Assembly: GCA_905181705.1 (NCBI GenBank)
Contig: CAJIYP010000003.1
Span: 124,001-188,000 of the forward strand
Length of the DNA stretch: 64,000 nucleotides
From: Cryomorphaceae bacterium BACL29 MAG-121220-bin8
GTDB lineage: Bacteria > Bacteroidota > Bacteroidia > Flavobacteriales > Flavobacteriaceae
Reading direction: 5' to 3'
The notes under the pieces were generated by a model. That model ran no database searches and was not told the DNA's origin. It was given only the letters and a program-made list of their open reading frames with translations. Shown here in pieces: positions 9,542-19,541 of the stretch. Position 1 is the first letter of the stretch. Every line of letters starts with the position of its first letter. Both the position numbers and the translations under genes were made by a program.

Positions 9542-9638
9542 AGCTTTAATTGTGAGTTACAAATATAATTAAAGAAATGTATCATTAAAACATTTTTTTC
9601 AATAATTGATAAAAAATCTATATATAAACCTTTTATAG

Positions 9639-9646
9639 TAAATTTG
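9639..9646 (+). promoter_or_regulatory. Probable -7 promoter element for fumC
   Basis: TAAATTTG, an exact TAnnTTTG match, 17 bases before the fumC ATG. This implies a very short 5' leader. Confidence 0.45.
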
Positions 9647-9663
9647 TAAGATAATTACTTAAT

Positions 9664-11061
9664 ATGTCATACAGAATAGAAAAAGATACTATTGGAGAAG
9701 TTAAAGTCCCTATTAATTGTTTGTGGGGGGCACAAACTCAAAGATCTATTAATAATTTTAAAATTGGCAAACCTGAATCTATGCCAATTGAAATCATCTA
9801 TGGTTTTGCTTATTTAAAAAAAGCTGCAGCATATACGAATAATAAATTAGGTGTTTTAAGTGAAAAAAAAAGAGATCTTATTTCAACTGTTTGTGATGAA
9901 ATTTTAGATGGAAAACACGATAAAGAATTCCCTCTTGTTATTTGGCAAACTGGATCAGGAACTCAAAGCAATATGAATATTAATGAGGTCATTTCTAATA
10001 GAGTACATTTAATTGAGGGTAAAAAATTAGGAGAATCTAATAAAACATTAGCTCCAAATGACGATGTAAACATGTCACAATCGTCTAATGATACATTTCC
10101 AACAGCAATGCACATTGCTTGTTACAAAAAGTTAATTGAAGATACCATCCCAAGCCTTGAGAAATTTGAAAAAACACTATTAGATAAATCAATAGAGTTT
10201 AAAGATATTATAAAAATTGGAAGAACTCATTTAATGGACGCAACTCCCATAACATTAGGTCAAGAATTCTCGGGTTATAATTCTCAAATAAAACATGGAT
10301 TAAATTCTTTAAAAAACTCATTTGATCATTTATCAGAAATAGCATTAGGAGCAACAGCAGTTGGAACTGGAATAAACTCTCCAACTGGATATTCCGAAAT
10401 ATCGGCAAAATACATTTCAAAATTCACCGGCTTAGAGTTTAAAACAGCAGAAAATAAATTTGAATCTATTGCGGCACATGATGCAATTGTAGAAACACAC
10501 GGAGCATTAAAATTATTAGCAAATTCATTAAATAAAATATCTAATGATATTAGAATGATGGCCAGTGGACCGAGATCTGGAATTGGTGAAATTTCAATTC
10601 CTGCAAATGAACCTGGAAGTTCAATAATGCCAGGAAAAGTTAACCCAACTCAATGCGAAGCAATATCTATGGTTTGCGCAAAAGTGATTGGAAATGATGT
10701 TACTGTTACAATTGGAGGGATGCAAGGTCACTACGAGTTAAATGTGTACAAACCAATAATGGCTGCTAGTTTAATTGAGTCAGCTTCTCTTATTTCTGAT
10801 GCTGTTGAAAGTTTTAACAAAAAATGTGTTGTTGGAATAAAGCCAAATAAAAAAAGAATAGCTGAATTAGTTGATAATTCCCTTATGTTAGTAACTGCAT
10901 TAAACAGTAAAATAGGTTATTATAAAGCTGCTGAAATTGCTAATCTTGCTCATAAAAATGGTACAAGTTTAAAAGAAGAAGCTATAAATTTAGGATACAC
11001 CAGCTCAGATGAGTTTGATAAATGGGTAGATGTAAAGAAAATGATTGGAAATAAAGATTAA
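9664..11061 (+). CDS. fumC: Class II fumarate hydratase
   Basis: Iron-independent fumarase that interconverts fumarate and malate in the citric acid cycle. The 465-residue length is normal. The start [13 protein letters not shown] and WGAQTQRS are typical. The family signature [11 protein letters not shown] carries the flexible-loop catalytic serine, and [10 protein letters not shown] and [10 protein letters not shown] supply other active-site residues. Aspartase shares this fold, but these motifs fit fumarase better. Its stop overlaps the stop of a small convergent gene on the other strand by four bases. Confidence 0.95.
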   Translation: MSYRIEKDTIGEVKVPINCLWGAQTQRSINNFKIGKPESMPIEIIYGFAYLKKAAAYTNNKLGVLSEKKRDLISTVCDEILDGKHDKEFPLVIWQTGSGTQSNMNINEVISNRVHLIEGKKLGESNKTLAPNDDVNMSQSSNDTFPTAMHIACYKKLIEDTIPSLEKFEKTLLDKSIEFKDIIKIGRTHLMDATPITLGQEFSGYNSQIKHGLNSLKNSFDHLSEIALGATAVGTGINSPTGYSEISAKYISKFTGLEFKTAENKFESIAAHDAIVETHGALKLLANSLNKISNDIRMMASGPRSGIGEISIPANEPGSSIMPGKVNPTQCEAISMVCAKVIGNDVTVTIGGMQGHYELNVYKPIMAASLIESASLISDAVESFNKKCVVGIKPNKKRIAELVDNSLMLVTALNSKIGYYKAAEIANLAHKNGTSLKEEAINLGYTSSDEFDKWVDVKKMIGNKD

Positions 11062-11237
11062 ACTCTTCCTTTTAAAGCGTTGAAAGCCCATCCTATGGCA
11101 ATAAATCCTACTCCGACAACTGAAAATCCAATAGCATAATCAATATACTTAATTACACCAAGCAGAATAAGAGCTATCCCAAGTAGTGTAAGAATAAATG
11201 ATGCCCAAGCAAAAATTCCGTTTTTATTTAAAGACAT
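11058..11237 (-). CDS. Small membrane protein of the CAL67264 type, 59 residues
   Basis: Open frame reading [20 protein letters not shown] and ending [12 protein letters not shown]. Two hydrophobic segments (about residues 9-28 and 35-52) predict a two-helix inner membrane protein. From memory, Flavobacteriia carry a conserved small family called CAL67264 with the same MSLNKN start and FNALKGRV end; this looks like a member. The function is unknown. Its last codons overlap the fumC stop on the opposite strand (11058-11061). Confidence 0.7.
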   Translation of the reverse strand: MSLNKNGIFAWASFILTLLGIALILLGVIKYIDYAIGFSVVGVGFIAIGWAFNALKGRV

Positions 11238-11306
11238 TTTTAATTCATTATTTAAATTGCAATTTCGAAATAATTATGCATTATTAATGTTAAATTTTAT
11301 ATAAAA

Positions 11307-12218
11307 TTAATTAAATTTTCCAGTTAAATTTTCTTTCCAATCAGACCAATTGTATTTTTTAGAAAAGTAAAATAAGACAAGAGGATAAATTATAAACAAA
11401 GGAATTATCATGCTTATAATTTTAGGTTCACCAATACTTTTCAAAACTGAGTTAGTCTGAAAAACCGTCCAATCAGCTGTAACTAAAAGAGCTATCAATA
11501 TATTATTGCCTGCATGAAATCCTAATGATAATTCTAAGCCTTTGTCCATAAGGGTTATTATACCAAAAAACAGTCCTGTTGAAATGTAATGAATTAATAA
11601 TAATGGACCAATCTTCGCTACTTCAGGATTCCAATAATGTAAAAGACCAAATGAAACAGAAGTTATAATTAATGGCACCCATTTATTCTTTGAAATTGCT
11701 CCAACTCCCTGCATTAAATATCCTCTAAAAATGTATTCTTCCCAACTTGTTTGAAAGGGAATTAGTAATATTGAAACCAAACATAAAATTAAAAATGGTT
11801 TTAATTCGAAATTAAATATATAATCGTCCGGTGCAATTATATAACTAACAAAAGTTGTCAAAATAATAATACTACAGGCAACCAAAAAAGATGTTAATAT
11901 TTTTTTAAAATCAATTTTCTTTCTAGTGGTAGTTAACAATAGTAAACTTTGATTATGTAAAAACTTTATTACTAAAACTAATCCGAAAAAACCAAAAACA
12001 AAAGTAAGCAATAAATAAAAAAAAGTAAGATTACTATTTTCTAAAATGGTCATCATACTTGATTCATCTATTTTTGAAGCACCATCCAGTCCAGATTTTG
12101 AAAAAATAGCTATTATAAATGGAATAGATCCTATCTGTGTAGCAATAAAGATTACAAAAATTCCAATTAAATACCTCCACCAGTCATTTTGAACTTTTAA
12201 TACATTTTCTATATACAT
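11307..12218 (-). CDS. CPBP (CAAX/Abi-type) intramembrane glutamic protease
   Basis: Polytopic membrane protein of 303 residues with about eight hydrophobic segments. The ABI/CPBP motifs are in order: EEYIFRGYL (EExxxR, catalytic glutamates), FGLLHYW (FxxxH) and HAGNN. These proteins are intramembrane metal-independent proteases related to Rce1. Bacterial substrates are mostly unknown; roles in peptide processing or self-immunity have been shown only for some members. It begins one base after the stop of the upstream thioesterase gene, so the pair is an operon. No bacteriocin-like genes are near. Confidence 0.85.
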   Translation of the reverse strand: MYIENVLKVQNDWWRYLIGIFVIFIATQIGSIPFIIAIFSKSGLDGASKIDESSMMTILENSNLTFFYLLLTFVFGFFGLVLVIKFLHNQSLLLLTTTRKKIDFKKILTSFLVACSIIILTTFVSYIIAPDDYIFNFELKPFLILCLVSILLIPFQTSWEEYIFRGYLMQGVGAISKNKWVPLIITSVSFGLLHYWNPEVAKIGPLLLIHYISTGLFFGIITLMDKGLELSLGFHAGNNILIALLVTADWTVFQTNSVLKSIGEPKIISMIIPLFIIYPLVLFYFSKKYNWSDWKENLTGKFN

Positions 12219-12219
12219 A

Positions 12220-12636
12220 TTATTTTCTTTTTAAAATCATAGTAGAAAGCTTACAATGAGAAATTAAATTACTGTGATCATCAGTGACTTTAATTTCCCA
12301 CAACTGAGTTGTTCTTCCTCTGTGAATCGGAGTAGCTTTTGCATAGATAAAACCTTGCCTAACACTTTTTAAATGGTTAGCAGAAATAACAATTCCTCTT
12401 ATCATTTGAGTATTATGGTCAATAGACATGTAAGAAGCTGCACTTCCAACTGATTCAGCAAGCGCTACAGTTGCTCCACCATGTAAAATACCATCAGGTT
12501 GGTAAACTCGGGAGTTTACTGGCATTTTTGCGATTAAAAAGTCATCTCCAACATCAATGAAATCCATTTCAAGAGTTTCCATCAAAGTGTTTTTGTTACT
12601 ATTATTTATCCTTTTTAATAAGTTTTCTTTATCCAT
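12220..12636 (-). CDS. PaaI/MenI-type hotdog-fold acyl-CoA thioesterase
   Basis: 138-residue hotdog thioesterase. The motif QPDGILHGGATVALAESVGS carries the HGG turn and the helix Glu (AES) used for catalysis in the DHNA-CoA thioesterase/PaaI group. RVYQPDGILHGG resembles MenI, which releases 1,4-dihydroxy-2-naphthoate for menaquinone synthesis. No men genes are in the window, so the substrate remains open. It follows the dnaK terminator and precedes the CPBP protease by one base. Confidence 0.8.
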   Translation of the reverse strand: MDKENLLKRINNSNKNTLMETLEMDFIDVGDDFLIAKMPVNSRVYQPDGILHGGATVALAESVGSAASYMSIDHNTQMIRGIVISANHLKSVRQGFIYAKATPIHRGRTTQLWEIKVTDDHSNLISHCKLSTMILKRK

Positions 12637-12658
12637 TTTCTAAATGTATAAAACAAAA

Positions 12659-12690
12659 AAAACGCATCAAAAGTTTTGATGCGTTTTTTA
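12659..12690 (-). terminator. Intrinsic terminator after dnaK
   Basis: AACGCATCAAAA (12661-12672) pairs with TTTTGATGCGTT (12674-12685); realistically a 10-bp stem with a 5-base loop. A-rich sequence on one side and T-rich on the other allow termination in both directions. It lies 27 bases past the dnaK stop and before the thioesterase start. Confidence 0.85.
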
Positions 12691-12711
12691 TAATTAAAAA
12701 TAAATAAGCTT

Positions 12712-14631
12712 TTATTTAACTTCTTCAAAATCAACATCCTGAACATCATCGTTAGAAGAGTCCTTACTTTTGTTAGGCTCAGGATTGCCTGCAGTATCTG
12801 CTTCAGCAGCTCCTCCCCCAGCCGATTCAGCTTGGGCTTTATACATTTCTTCAGATGCGTTTTTCCAAGCTTCATTGATACCTTCAAGCGCAGTTTTTAT
12901 GCTTTCTAAATCTTTTGATTCGTGAGCTTTTTTTAAGGTTTCCAGAGAATCTTCTATAACTTTTTTCTTGTCCTCAGAAAGTTTCTCACCGTATTCTTTT
13001 AATTGGCTCTCTGTCTGAAATATCATTGCATCAGCACTATTTAAAGTATCTACCTCTTCCTTGACTTTTTTATCGGATTCAGCATTTGCTTCAGCTTCCT
13101 TTTTCATTTTTTCAATTTCTTCTTCAGTTAAACCAGAAGAAGCTTCAATTCTAATATCCTGGGTTTTACCAGTAGCTTTATCTGCAGCTGTAACATGAAT
13201 TAGTCCATTTGCATCAATATCAAAGGTTACTTCAATTTGTGGAACTCCCCTGGGCGATGGTGGTATTCCATCTAGGTGAAATCTTCCAATTGTATTGTTG
13301 TCTTTAGCCATTGGTCTTTCTCCTTGAAGGACGTGAATTTCAACTGAGGGCTGGTTATCAGCCGCGGTAGAAAAAACTTGAGATTTTTTTGTAGGAATTG
13401 TTGTGTTTGAATCAATTAATTTAGTCATCACACTACCCATAGTTTCTATTCCAAGAGACAAAGGAGTTACATCTAATAATAACACATCTTTAACATCTCC
13501 AGTCAAAACTCCACCTTGAATAGCAGCTCCGATAGCAACTACTTCGTCAGGATTAACCCCTTTGGATGGTTTTTTACCAAAAAACTTTTCTACTTTTTCT
13601 TGAATTATAGGAATTCTTGTAGATCCTCCAACAAGAATAACTTCATTAATATCACCAACACTCAGTCCAGCATCGCTTAACGCTTTTTTTACAGGTTCCA
13701 TTGATCTTTTTACTAAATCAGCTGATAATTGTTCAAATTTAGATTTAGTTAAAGTTTTAACTAAATGTTTTGGACCAGAAGAAGTCGCAGAAATATAAGG
13801 AAGATTAATTTCTGTTTGAGCAGAAGAAGAAAGTTCTATTTTAGCCTTTTCAGCAGCTTCTTTTAACCTTTGCAATGCCATTGGATCTTTTCTCAAATCT
13901 ATATCTTCTTGTTTTGAAAATTCATCTGCTAAATGCTGAATGATAGCATCATCAAAATCATCTCCACCTAATCTTGTATCACCATTTGTAGAAAGAACTT
14001 CAAAAACTCCATCACCAAGTTCTAAAATAGAAATATCAAAAGTTCCTCCTCCTAAATCATAAACTGCAATCTTTTGGTCTTTTCCTGATTTATCTAATCC
14101 ATATGCTAATGCTGCTGCGGTAGGTTCATTGATAATTCTTTGAACTTTAAGTCCAGCTATCTCACCTGCCTCCTTAGTGGCTTGTCTCTGAGAATCATTA
14201 AAATATGCAGGGACAGTTATTACAGCTTCTGTTATTGTATTTCCCAAATAATCTTCTGCAGTTTTTTTCATTTTTTGAAGAATCATTGCTGATAATTCTT
14301 GTGGGGTATACAATCTTCCATCGATATCGACTCTAGCTGTATCATTATCTCCTTTAACAACCTTAAAAGCAGACCTATCAGCGTCTTTCTTAGATTCGCT
14401 ATACTTACTGCCCATAAACCTCTTGATAGAAGCGATTGTTTTAGTTGGGTTAGTTACTGCTTGTCTTTTAGCAGGATCGCCAACTTTAATCTCACCACCC
14501 TCAACAAATGCAATGACTGAGGGAGTTGTTCTCTTTCCTTCAGCATTAGGTATTACTACTGGTTCATTACCCTCCATAACAGAAACACATGAATTTGTTG
14601 TTCCTAAATCAATTCCAATTATTTTATTCAT
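12712..14631 (-). CDS. dnaK: Hsp70 chaperone DnaK
   Basis: ATP-driven protein folding chaperone, 639 residues, normal length. The nucleotide domain starts [20 protein letters not shown] and has [13 protein letters not shown] and the phosphate loop [12 protein letters not shown]. The substrate-binding domain begins around residue 390 ([16 protein letters not shown]). The C-terminal tail is acidic and ends [11 protein letters not shown]. DnaJ and GrpE are not adjacent. The upstream region contains two neighbouring inverted repeats, listed separately, which are candidate heat-shock control sites. Transcription ends at a clear hairpin. Confidence 0.98.
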   Translation of the reverse strand: MNKIIGIDLGTTNSCVSVMEGNEPVVIPNAEGKRTTPSVIAFVEGGEIKVGDPAKRQAVTNPTKTIASIKRFMGSKYSESKKDADRSAFKVVKGDNDTARVDIDGRLYTPQELSAMILQKMKKTAEDYLGNTITEAVITVPAYFNDSQRQATKEAGEIAGLKVQRIINEPTAAALAYGLDKSGKDQKIAVYDLGGGTFDISILELGDGVFEVLSTNGDTRLGGDDFDDAIIQHLADEFSKQEDIDLRKDPMALQRLKEAAEKAKIELSSSAQTEINLPYISATSSGPKHLVKTLTKSKFEQLSADLVKRSMEPVKKALSDAGLSVGDINEVILVGGSTRIPIIQEKVEKFFGKKPSKGVNPDEVVAIGAAIQGGVLTGDVKDVLLLDVTPLSLGIETMGSVMTKLIDSNTTIPTKKSQVFSTAADNQPSVEIHVLQGERPMAKDNNTIGRFHLDGIPPSPRGVPQIEVTFDIDANGLIHVTAADKATGKTQDIRIEASSGLTEEEIEKMKKEAEANAESDKKVKEEVDTLNSADAMIFQTESQLKEYGEKLSEDKKKVIEDSLETLKKAHESKDLESIKTALEGINEAWKNASEEMYKAQAESAGGGAAEADTAGNPEPNKSKDSSNDDVQDVDFEEVK

Positions 14632-14667
14632 TTTTTTAAATTTATCATTAACTTTTTTACATATTTC

Positions 14668-14710
14668 AATGATTATGCCATCATTAAATTACTGACATAC
14701 TGGCAGTAAT
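14668..14710 (-). promoter_or_regulatory. Two adjacent inverted repeats upstream of dnaK, candidate operator
   Basis: First repeat: 14688-14710, ATTACTGACA / TGGCAGTAAT around TAC, ten pairs with one mismatch; its core is CTGnCAnnnTGnCAG. Second: 14668-14685, AATGAT / ATCATT around TATGCC. They lie 37-79 bases before the dnaK ATG and also upstream of the divergent panB. It is not a CIRCE element. The regulator is unknown. Confidence 0.45.
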
Positions 14711-14777
14711 AGTATTTAATCCATTTAAAAATTAATATATTATTTGAATTTTAAATTACATTTACAAAAAATAATTT

Positions 14778-15590
14778 ATGTCGAACAAAAAATATAAAAG
14801 AGTAACTACGCATTCCTTATTAGAAATGAAAAATCGTGGTGAAAAAATATCTATGTTAACTGGATATGATTTTTCAATGGCTAAAATCATTGATTCATCA
14901 GGTATTGATATTATTCTTGTAGGAGATTCTGCATCAAATGTAATGGCAGGGCATGAAACTACCCTTCCAATTACATTAGACCAGATGATTTATCATGCAT
15001 CTTCTGTAGTGAGAGGGGTCAATAGAGCATTAGTTGTAGTCGACTTACCTTTTGGAAGTTATCAATCCGATCCTAATGAAGCACTAAGGTCTGCCATAAG
15101 AATAATGAAAGAATCAGGAGCTCATGCAATAAAAATGGAAGGTGGTTCTGAAATTAAAGAGTCAATAATTAAAATTCTAAATGCAGGGATTCCAGTAATG
15201 GGTCATTTAGGATTAACACCTCAATCTATATATAAATTTGGAACTTATACCGTAAGAGCAAAAGAAGAAGAGGAAGCTAAAAGTTTAATAGAGGATGCTA
15301 TACTTTTAGATAAATTAGGTTGTTTTGGAATAGTTTTAGAAAAAATTCCAGCTGCTGTTTCAAAAAAAGTTACTATTTCAGTCAATACTCCAGTGATTGG
15401 GATTGGAGCTGGTAGCAGTGTTGATGGACAAGTATTAGTAACACACGATTTAGTGGGACTTAGTACCGAATTTAACCCTAGGTTCTTAAGACGATATGTC
15501 GATCTTAATAAAGTGATGACTGATGCTATTAAAAACTATATTAAAGATGTAAAAAGTTTAGATTTTCCAAGTAAAGACGAACAATATTAA
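14778..15590 (+). CDS. panB: 3-methyl-2-oxobutanoate hydroxymethyltransferase
   Basis: First enzyme of pantothenate synthesis: transfers a hydroxymethyl group from methylene-tetrahydrofolate to ketoisovalerate, giving ketopantoate. The 270-residue protein has [34 protein letters not shown] with metal-binding Asp, AIKMEGG and [11 protein letters not shown], all typical. The C-terminus ([12 protein letters not shown]) is normal. It is divergent from dnaK and followed six bases later by an RluA-type gene. Other pan genes are not in view. Confidence 0.95.
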   Translation: MSNKKYKRVTTHSLLEMKNRGEKISMLTGYDFSMAKIIDSSGIDIILVGDSASNVMAGHETTLPITLDQMIYHASSVVRGVNRALVVVDLPFGSYQSDPNEALRSAIRIMKESGAHAIKMEGGSEIKESIIKILNAGIPVMGHLGLTPQSIYKFGTYTVRAKEEEEAKSLIEDAILLDKLGCFGIVLEKIPAAVSKKVTISVNTPVIGIGAGSSVDGQVLVTHDLVGLSTEFNPRFLRRYVDLNKVMTDAIKNYIKDVKSLDFPSKDEQY

Positions 15591-15596
15591 TTAGTT

Positions 15597-16277
15597 GTGT
15601 TAAAAATATTATTTGAAGACAACCACCTTATAATAGTTAATAAAAATCCTGGTGACTTAACCCAAGGAGATATAACGGGTGATATTACCTTAGGTGATAA
15701 AATTAAATCATATTTAAAAAAAAAATACAATAAACCAGGAAATGTATTTTTAGGAATAACTCACAGGTTAGATAGACCAACTAGCGGAGTTATCATTTTT
15801 ACAAAAACTTCAAAATCACTGAAAAGATTAAATGAAATGTTCAAAGACAATGAAATAAAAAAAACATATTGGGCTGTTGTAAAATCAATAACTAAAAAAA
15901 AATCTGACAAACTAGAAAACTATCTAATTAAAAATCAAAAACAAAACAAATCATATGTTGCTAAGGTTTCAAATACAAAAAGTAAAAAAGCAATTTTATT
16001 TTACAAAGTTATTTTTGAACTTCAAAAATTTAGTCTATTAAGTATTAAATTAGAAACAGGAAGACACCACCAAATAAGAACGCAATTATCTCATGTTGGT
16101 TTTCCAATTAAAGGAGATTTAAAATATGGTTATCCAAGATCAAACAATGATGGAAGTATACACTTACATTCAAGAAAAGTTAGCTTCATACATCCAGTAA
16201 CTAAAAAAAATATCGAGATAACAGCAATTCCCCCTAAAAATAATATTTGGGATTTGTGTCTTAACTGCGAAGAATAA
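15597..16277 (+). CDS. RluA-family RNA pseudouridine synthase
   Basis: 226-residue synthase converting uridine to pseudouridine in RNA. It begins at GTG 15597 (LKILFEDNHLIIVNKNPGDL), a usual start for this family without an S4 domain. The catalytic motif is THRLDRPTSGVIIF with the active-site Asp. The later ETGRHHQIRTQLSHVGFPI motif is also present. Without an S4 domain and at this length it resembles RluC/TruC-type relatives, but the target (rRNA or tRNA) cannot be stated. It is six bases after panB, a conserved pairing I have seen in Flavobacteriia. Confidence 0.88.
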   Translation: MLKILFEDNHLIIVNKNPGDLTQGDITGDITLGDKIKSYLKKKYNKPGNVFLGITHRLDRPTSGVIIFTKTSKSLKRLNEMFKDNEIKKTYWAVVKSITKKKSDKLENYLIKNQKQNKSYVAKVSNTKSKKAILFYKVIFELQKFSLLSIKLETGRHHQIRTQLSHVGFPIKGDLKYGYPRSNNDGSIHLHSRKVSFIHPVTKKNIEITAIPPKNNIWDLCLNCEE

Positions 16278-16343
16278 TAGATTTATTTCTTCTATTTTAC
16301 TACTTTTACTATTATTATATTTTTATAAAAATATTGATAGCTA

Positions 16344-17516
16344 ATGAGTAAAGAAATTGTTCAAATATTTGACACTACATTAAGAGATGGAGAACAAGTG
16401 CCAGGATGTAAACTAAATACAGATCAAAAACTTATAATTGCAAAAAGACTTGATGAGCTTGGAGTAGATGTAATTGAAGCAGGTTTTCCTGTTTCAAGTC
16501 CTGGAGATTTTAATTCAGTTGTAGAAATTTCTAAAATAGTTAAGAATGCTACAGTTTGTGGTTTGACAAGAGCTGTTAGAAAAGATATTGAAGTTGCGGC
16601 TGAATCTCTTAAAAAAGCTGTTTCACCAAGAATTCACACAGGTATAGGAACTTCTGATTCACATATTAAGTACAAGTTTAATTCAACAAGAGAAAAAATA
16701 TTAGAAAAAGGGTATGAGGCAGTAAAATATGCTAAAAAATTTGTTAATGATGTAGAATTTTATGCAGAAGATGCTGGTAGAACTGATAATGAATTTCTAG
16801 CTAGAGTTTGTGAAAAAATGATTGAAGCTGGAGCCACCGTACTTAATATTCCTGACACAACAGGCTATTGTCTTCCTTCAGAATATGGTGAAAAAATTAA
16901 ATATTTAAAAGAAAATGTTAAAAATATTGATAAGGCTATTCTTTCCTGTCATTGTCACAACGATTTAGGCTTAGCTACTGCTAATTCAATTTCTGGAGCA
17001 TTAAACGGTGCAAGACAAATTGAATGTACTATAAATGGAATAGGAGAAAGAGCTGGAAACACTTCACTAGAAGAGGTAGTTATGATAATGAGGCAACACC
17101 CTAAATTAAATATCGATACTAATATAAATTCAAAGCTTCTCTACGATACTAGCAAATTAGTTTCAGAGAGTATGGCTATGCCTGTGCAACCTAACAAAGC
17201 AATTGTAGGTGCAAATGCATTTGCGCACAGTTCTGGAATTCATCAAGATGGAGTTATTAAAAATAGAGAAACTTACGAAATTATAAACCCTTATGATGTT
17301 GGTGTAAACGAATCTGCGATTGTTCTTACTGCAAGAAGCGGAAGAGCAGCTCTAGCATACAGGGCAAAAAATATAGGATTTGAATTGACAAAAAATCAAT
17401 TAGATATTGTGTATTCTGAATTTTTAAAATATGCTGATATTAGAAAAGAAGTACATGATGAAGACATTCCAATAATTATTAAAAATTCTAATTTAAAATC
17501 TGTTATTTCTTCATAA
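16344..17516 (+). CDS. leuA: 2-isopropylmalate synthase, short form without regulatory domain
   Basis: Condenses acetyl-CoA and 2-oxoisovalerate, the first committed step of leucine synthesis. The 390-residue protein has the DRE-TIM barrel motifs [41 protein letters not shown] and [12 protein letters not shown]. It ends soon after residue 380, so the C-terminal allosteric LeuA_dimer domain (about 120 residues) of the long form is absent. Leucine feedback must then act elsewhere or not at all. Its ATG overlaps the stop of a leucine-rich reading frame by one base (see findings). First gene of the leu operon. Confidence 0.92.
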   Translation: MSKEIVQIFDTTLRDGEQVPGCKLNTDQKLIIAKRLDELGVDVIEAGFPVSSPGDFNSVVEISKIVKNATVCGLTRAVRKDIEVAAESLKKAVSPRIHTGIGTSDSHIKYKFNSTREKILEKGYEAVKYAKKFVNDVEFYAEDAGRTDNEFLARVCEKMIEAGATVLNIPDTTGYCLPSEYGEKIKYLKENVKNIDKAILSCHCHNDLGLATANSISGALNGARQIECTINGIGERAGNTSLEEVVMIMRQHPKLNIDTNINSKLLYDTSKLVSESMAMPVQPNKAIVGANAFAHSSGIHQDGVIKNRETYEIINPYDVGVNESAIVLTARSGRAALAYRAKNIGFELTKNQLDIVYSEFLKYADIRKEVHDEDIPIIIKNSNLKSVISS

Positions 17517-17519
17517 AAT

Positions 17520-18914
17520 ATGAACAAAACATTATTTGATAAAGTATGGGATTCTCATGTTGTTCACAGAATTAAAAATGGACCTGATGTTCTATTCATT
17601 GATAGACACATGGTTCATGAAGTTACTAGTCCAGTAGCTTTTTTAGGTTTAAAAAACAGAAATGTAAATGTTTTATTTCCTGAGAAAACTTTTGCAACTG
17701 CTGACCACAACACACCCACAAAAAACCAACACCTGCCTGTCAAAGATCCTTTATCCGCTAACCAGTTAAAAGCATTAGAAGATAATTCAAAATTACATGG
17801 AATATCCTATTGGGGATTAGGACATGAAAAGAATGGAATTGTTCATGTTGTAGGTCCCGAATATGGAATTACTCAACCAGGCGCCACAATTGTTTGTGGA
17901 GATTCTCACACGTCTACCCACGGAGCATTTGGAGCAATAGCATTTGGCATAGGAACTTCTGAGGTCGAGATGGTATTATCTACTCAATGTATAATGCAGC
18001 CAAAGGCGAAAAAAATGAGAATATCCATTGACGGTAAACTGTCTAAAGCAGTAACCCCTAAAGATGTTGCTTTATTTATAATTTCTGAATTGAGTACTTC
18101 AGGTGCTACAGGATATTTTGTAGAATATTATGGAAGTGTATTTTCTGAAATGAGTATGGAAGGAAGAATGACTGTTTGCAATTTAAGTATAGAAATGGGT
18201 GCAAGAGGAGGAATGATTGCACCTGATGAAAAAACATTTGAATATATAAAAGACAGGGAGTTTACTCCAAGGGGGAAAGATTGGGACAAGGCAATGAAAT
18301 ATTGGTCTACTTTAAAAAGTGATGCAGATGCTATTTTTGACAAAGAATTATGTTTTGATGGTGAAACTATTCAACCAATGATTACATATGGTACTAACCC
18401 AGGGATGGGTATGAGTATTTCAAATGGAATTCCCAATGCTAAAAGCCAAAAGGGAGGAGTAAAAACATACCTCAAATCTTTAGAGTATATGAACTACAAC
18501 GAGGGAGAAAGTATGTTAGGTAAAAAAATTGACTTTGTTTTTTTAGGAAGTTGTACAAATGGAAGAATTGAAGACTTTAGAGCATTTACGGAAATCATAA
18601 AAGGTAAAAAGAAAGCCCCAAATGTGACAGCATGGCTAGTTCCTGGCTCACATAAAGTTGAAAAAGCTATAAAGAAAGAAGGATTGTTAACAATTTTAAA
18701 TGAAGCTGGATTTGAATTAAGAGAACCTGGTTGTTCAGCATGTTTGGCGATGAATGATGATAAAATACCACCAGGTAAATACGCTGTAAGCACATCCAAT
18801 AGAAATTTTGAAGGTAGACAAGGTCCTGGTTCAAGGACTTTATTGGCAAGTCCGTTAGTGGCAGCAGCAGCAGCTATTACTGGAATTGTTACTGACCCTA
18901 GAACATTATTTTAA
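17520..18914 (+). CDS. leuC: 3-isopropylmalate dehydratase large subunit
   Basis: Large subunit of the [4Fe-4S] isomerase LeuCD, which moves the hydroxyl of 2-isopropylmalate. The 464-residue aconitase-fold protein starts [14 protein letters not shown]. Cluster ligands are Cys345 ([13 protein letters not shown]) and Cys405 and Cys408 (PGCSACLAM), matching the family positions. It is three bases after leuA and ten before leuD. The same enzyme pair usually also handles citramalate in organisms with CimA, as this operon suggests. Confidence 0.97.
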   Translation: MNKTLFDKVWDSHVVHRIKNGPDVLFIDRHMVHEVTSPVAFLGLKNRNVNVLFPEKTFATADHNTPTKNQHLPVKDPLSANQLKALEDNSKLHGISYWGLGHEKNGIVHVVGPEYGITQPGATIVCGDSHTSTHGAFGAIAFGIGTSEVEMVLSTQCIMQPKAKKMRISIDGKLSKAVTPKDVALFIISELSTSGATGYFVEYYGSVFSEMSMEGRMTVCNLSIEMGARGGMIAPDEKTFEYIKDREFTPRGKDWDKAMKYWSTLKSDADAIFDKELCFDGETIQPMITYGTNPGMGMSISNGIPNAKSQKGGVKTYLKSLEYMNYNEGESMLGKKIDFVFLGSCTNGRIEDFRAFTEIIKGKKKAPNVTAWLVPGSHKVEKAIKKEGLLTILNEAGFELREPGCSACLAMNDDKIPPGKYAVSTSNRNFEGRQGPGSRTLLASPLVAAAAAITGIVTDPRTLF

Positions 18915-18924
18915 TTTAATAGAA

Positions 18925-19521
18925 ATGGCATACGATAAATTTACAATACTTGAAAGCTCTGCTGTTCCGCTTCCAATAGAAAATATTGATACTGATCAAA
19001 TTATTCCTGCTAGATTTTTAAAAGCAACTGAAAGAAAAGATTTTGGTGATAATTTATTTAGAGATTGGCGTTATGATTCAAATAATAATCCCAAAAAAGA
19101 TTTTGTACTAAATAATCCCAAGTTTAAAGGTGAAATTTTAGTTGGAGGAAAAAATTTTGGTTCTGGATCTTCAAGAGAACACGCAGCGTGGTCTGTTTAT
19201 GATTATGGTTTTAGGTGTGTTGTATCAAGTTTTTTTGCTGATATTTTTAGAAATAATTGTTTAAACATTGGAGTACTTCCAGTGCAAGTAACATCAAAAT
19301 TTCTTGAAGAAATATTTAATAAAATTTACGAAAACCCCAAAACAAAATTGAATATAGATTTAAATAAACAAAAAATAAAAATAATAGGAACTAATCTTTC
19401 AGAGAGTTTTGATATAAATGAGTATAAGAAAGAAAATATGCTACATGGTTATGACGACATTGATTACTTAATGAATATAAAAGATTCAATTGAAATTTTT
19501 GCTAAAAATACTCCACTTTAA
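18925..19521 (+). CDS. leuD: 3-isopropylmalate dehydratase small subunit
   Basis: Swivelling-domain partner of LeuC. The 198-residue protein has PLPIENIDTDQIIPARFLK, the phosphate-binding NFGSGSSREHAAW and FFADIFRNNCLNIGVLPV, all diagnostic. I chose ATG 18925 (MAYDKFTILESSAVPLP) rather than the longer frame from 18886, because it fits the family start and leaves a ten-base gap after leuC. Part of the leu/ile operon. Confidence 0.96.
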   Translation: MAYDKFTILESSAVPLPIENIDTDQIIPARFLKATERKDFGDNLFRDWRYDSNNNPKKDFVLNNPKFKGEILVGGKNFGSGSSREHAAWSVYDYGFRCVVSSFFADIFRNNCLNIGVLPVQVTSKFLEEIFNKIYENPKTKLNIDLNKQKIKIIGTNLSESFDINEYKKENMLHGYDDIDYLMNIKDSIEIFAKNTPL

Positions 19522-19541
19522 TAAATTATTTTTTGATAAAA

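Noticed and set aside
11307-12218. CPBP protease as part of a bacteriocin or phage-defence system
   Set aside because: No precursor peptide, transporter or toxin genes adjoin it; it pairs only with a thioesterase gene.
12615-12887. 90-residue open frame on the minus strand covering the dnaK end and terminator
   Set aside because: Runs through the dnaK C-terminus in another frame and through the terminator hairpin; low-complexity lysine-rich reading.
14423-14695. Open frame antisense to the dnaK start
   Set aside because: Opposite the conserved ATPase motif; hydrophobic pattern arises from the reverse of coding sequence.
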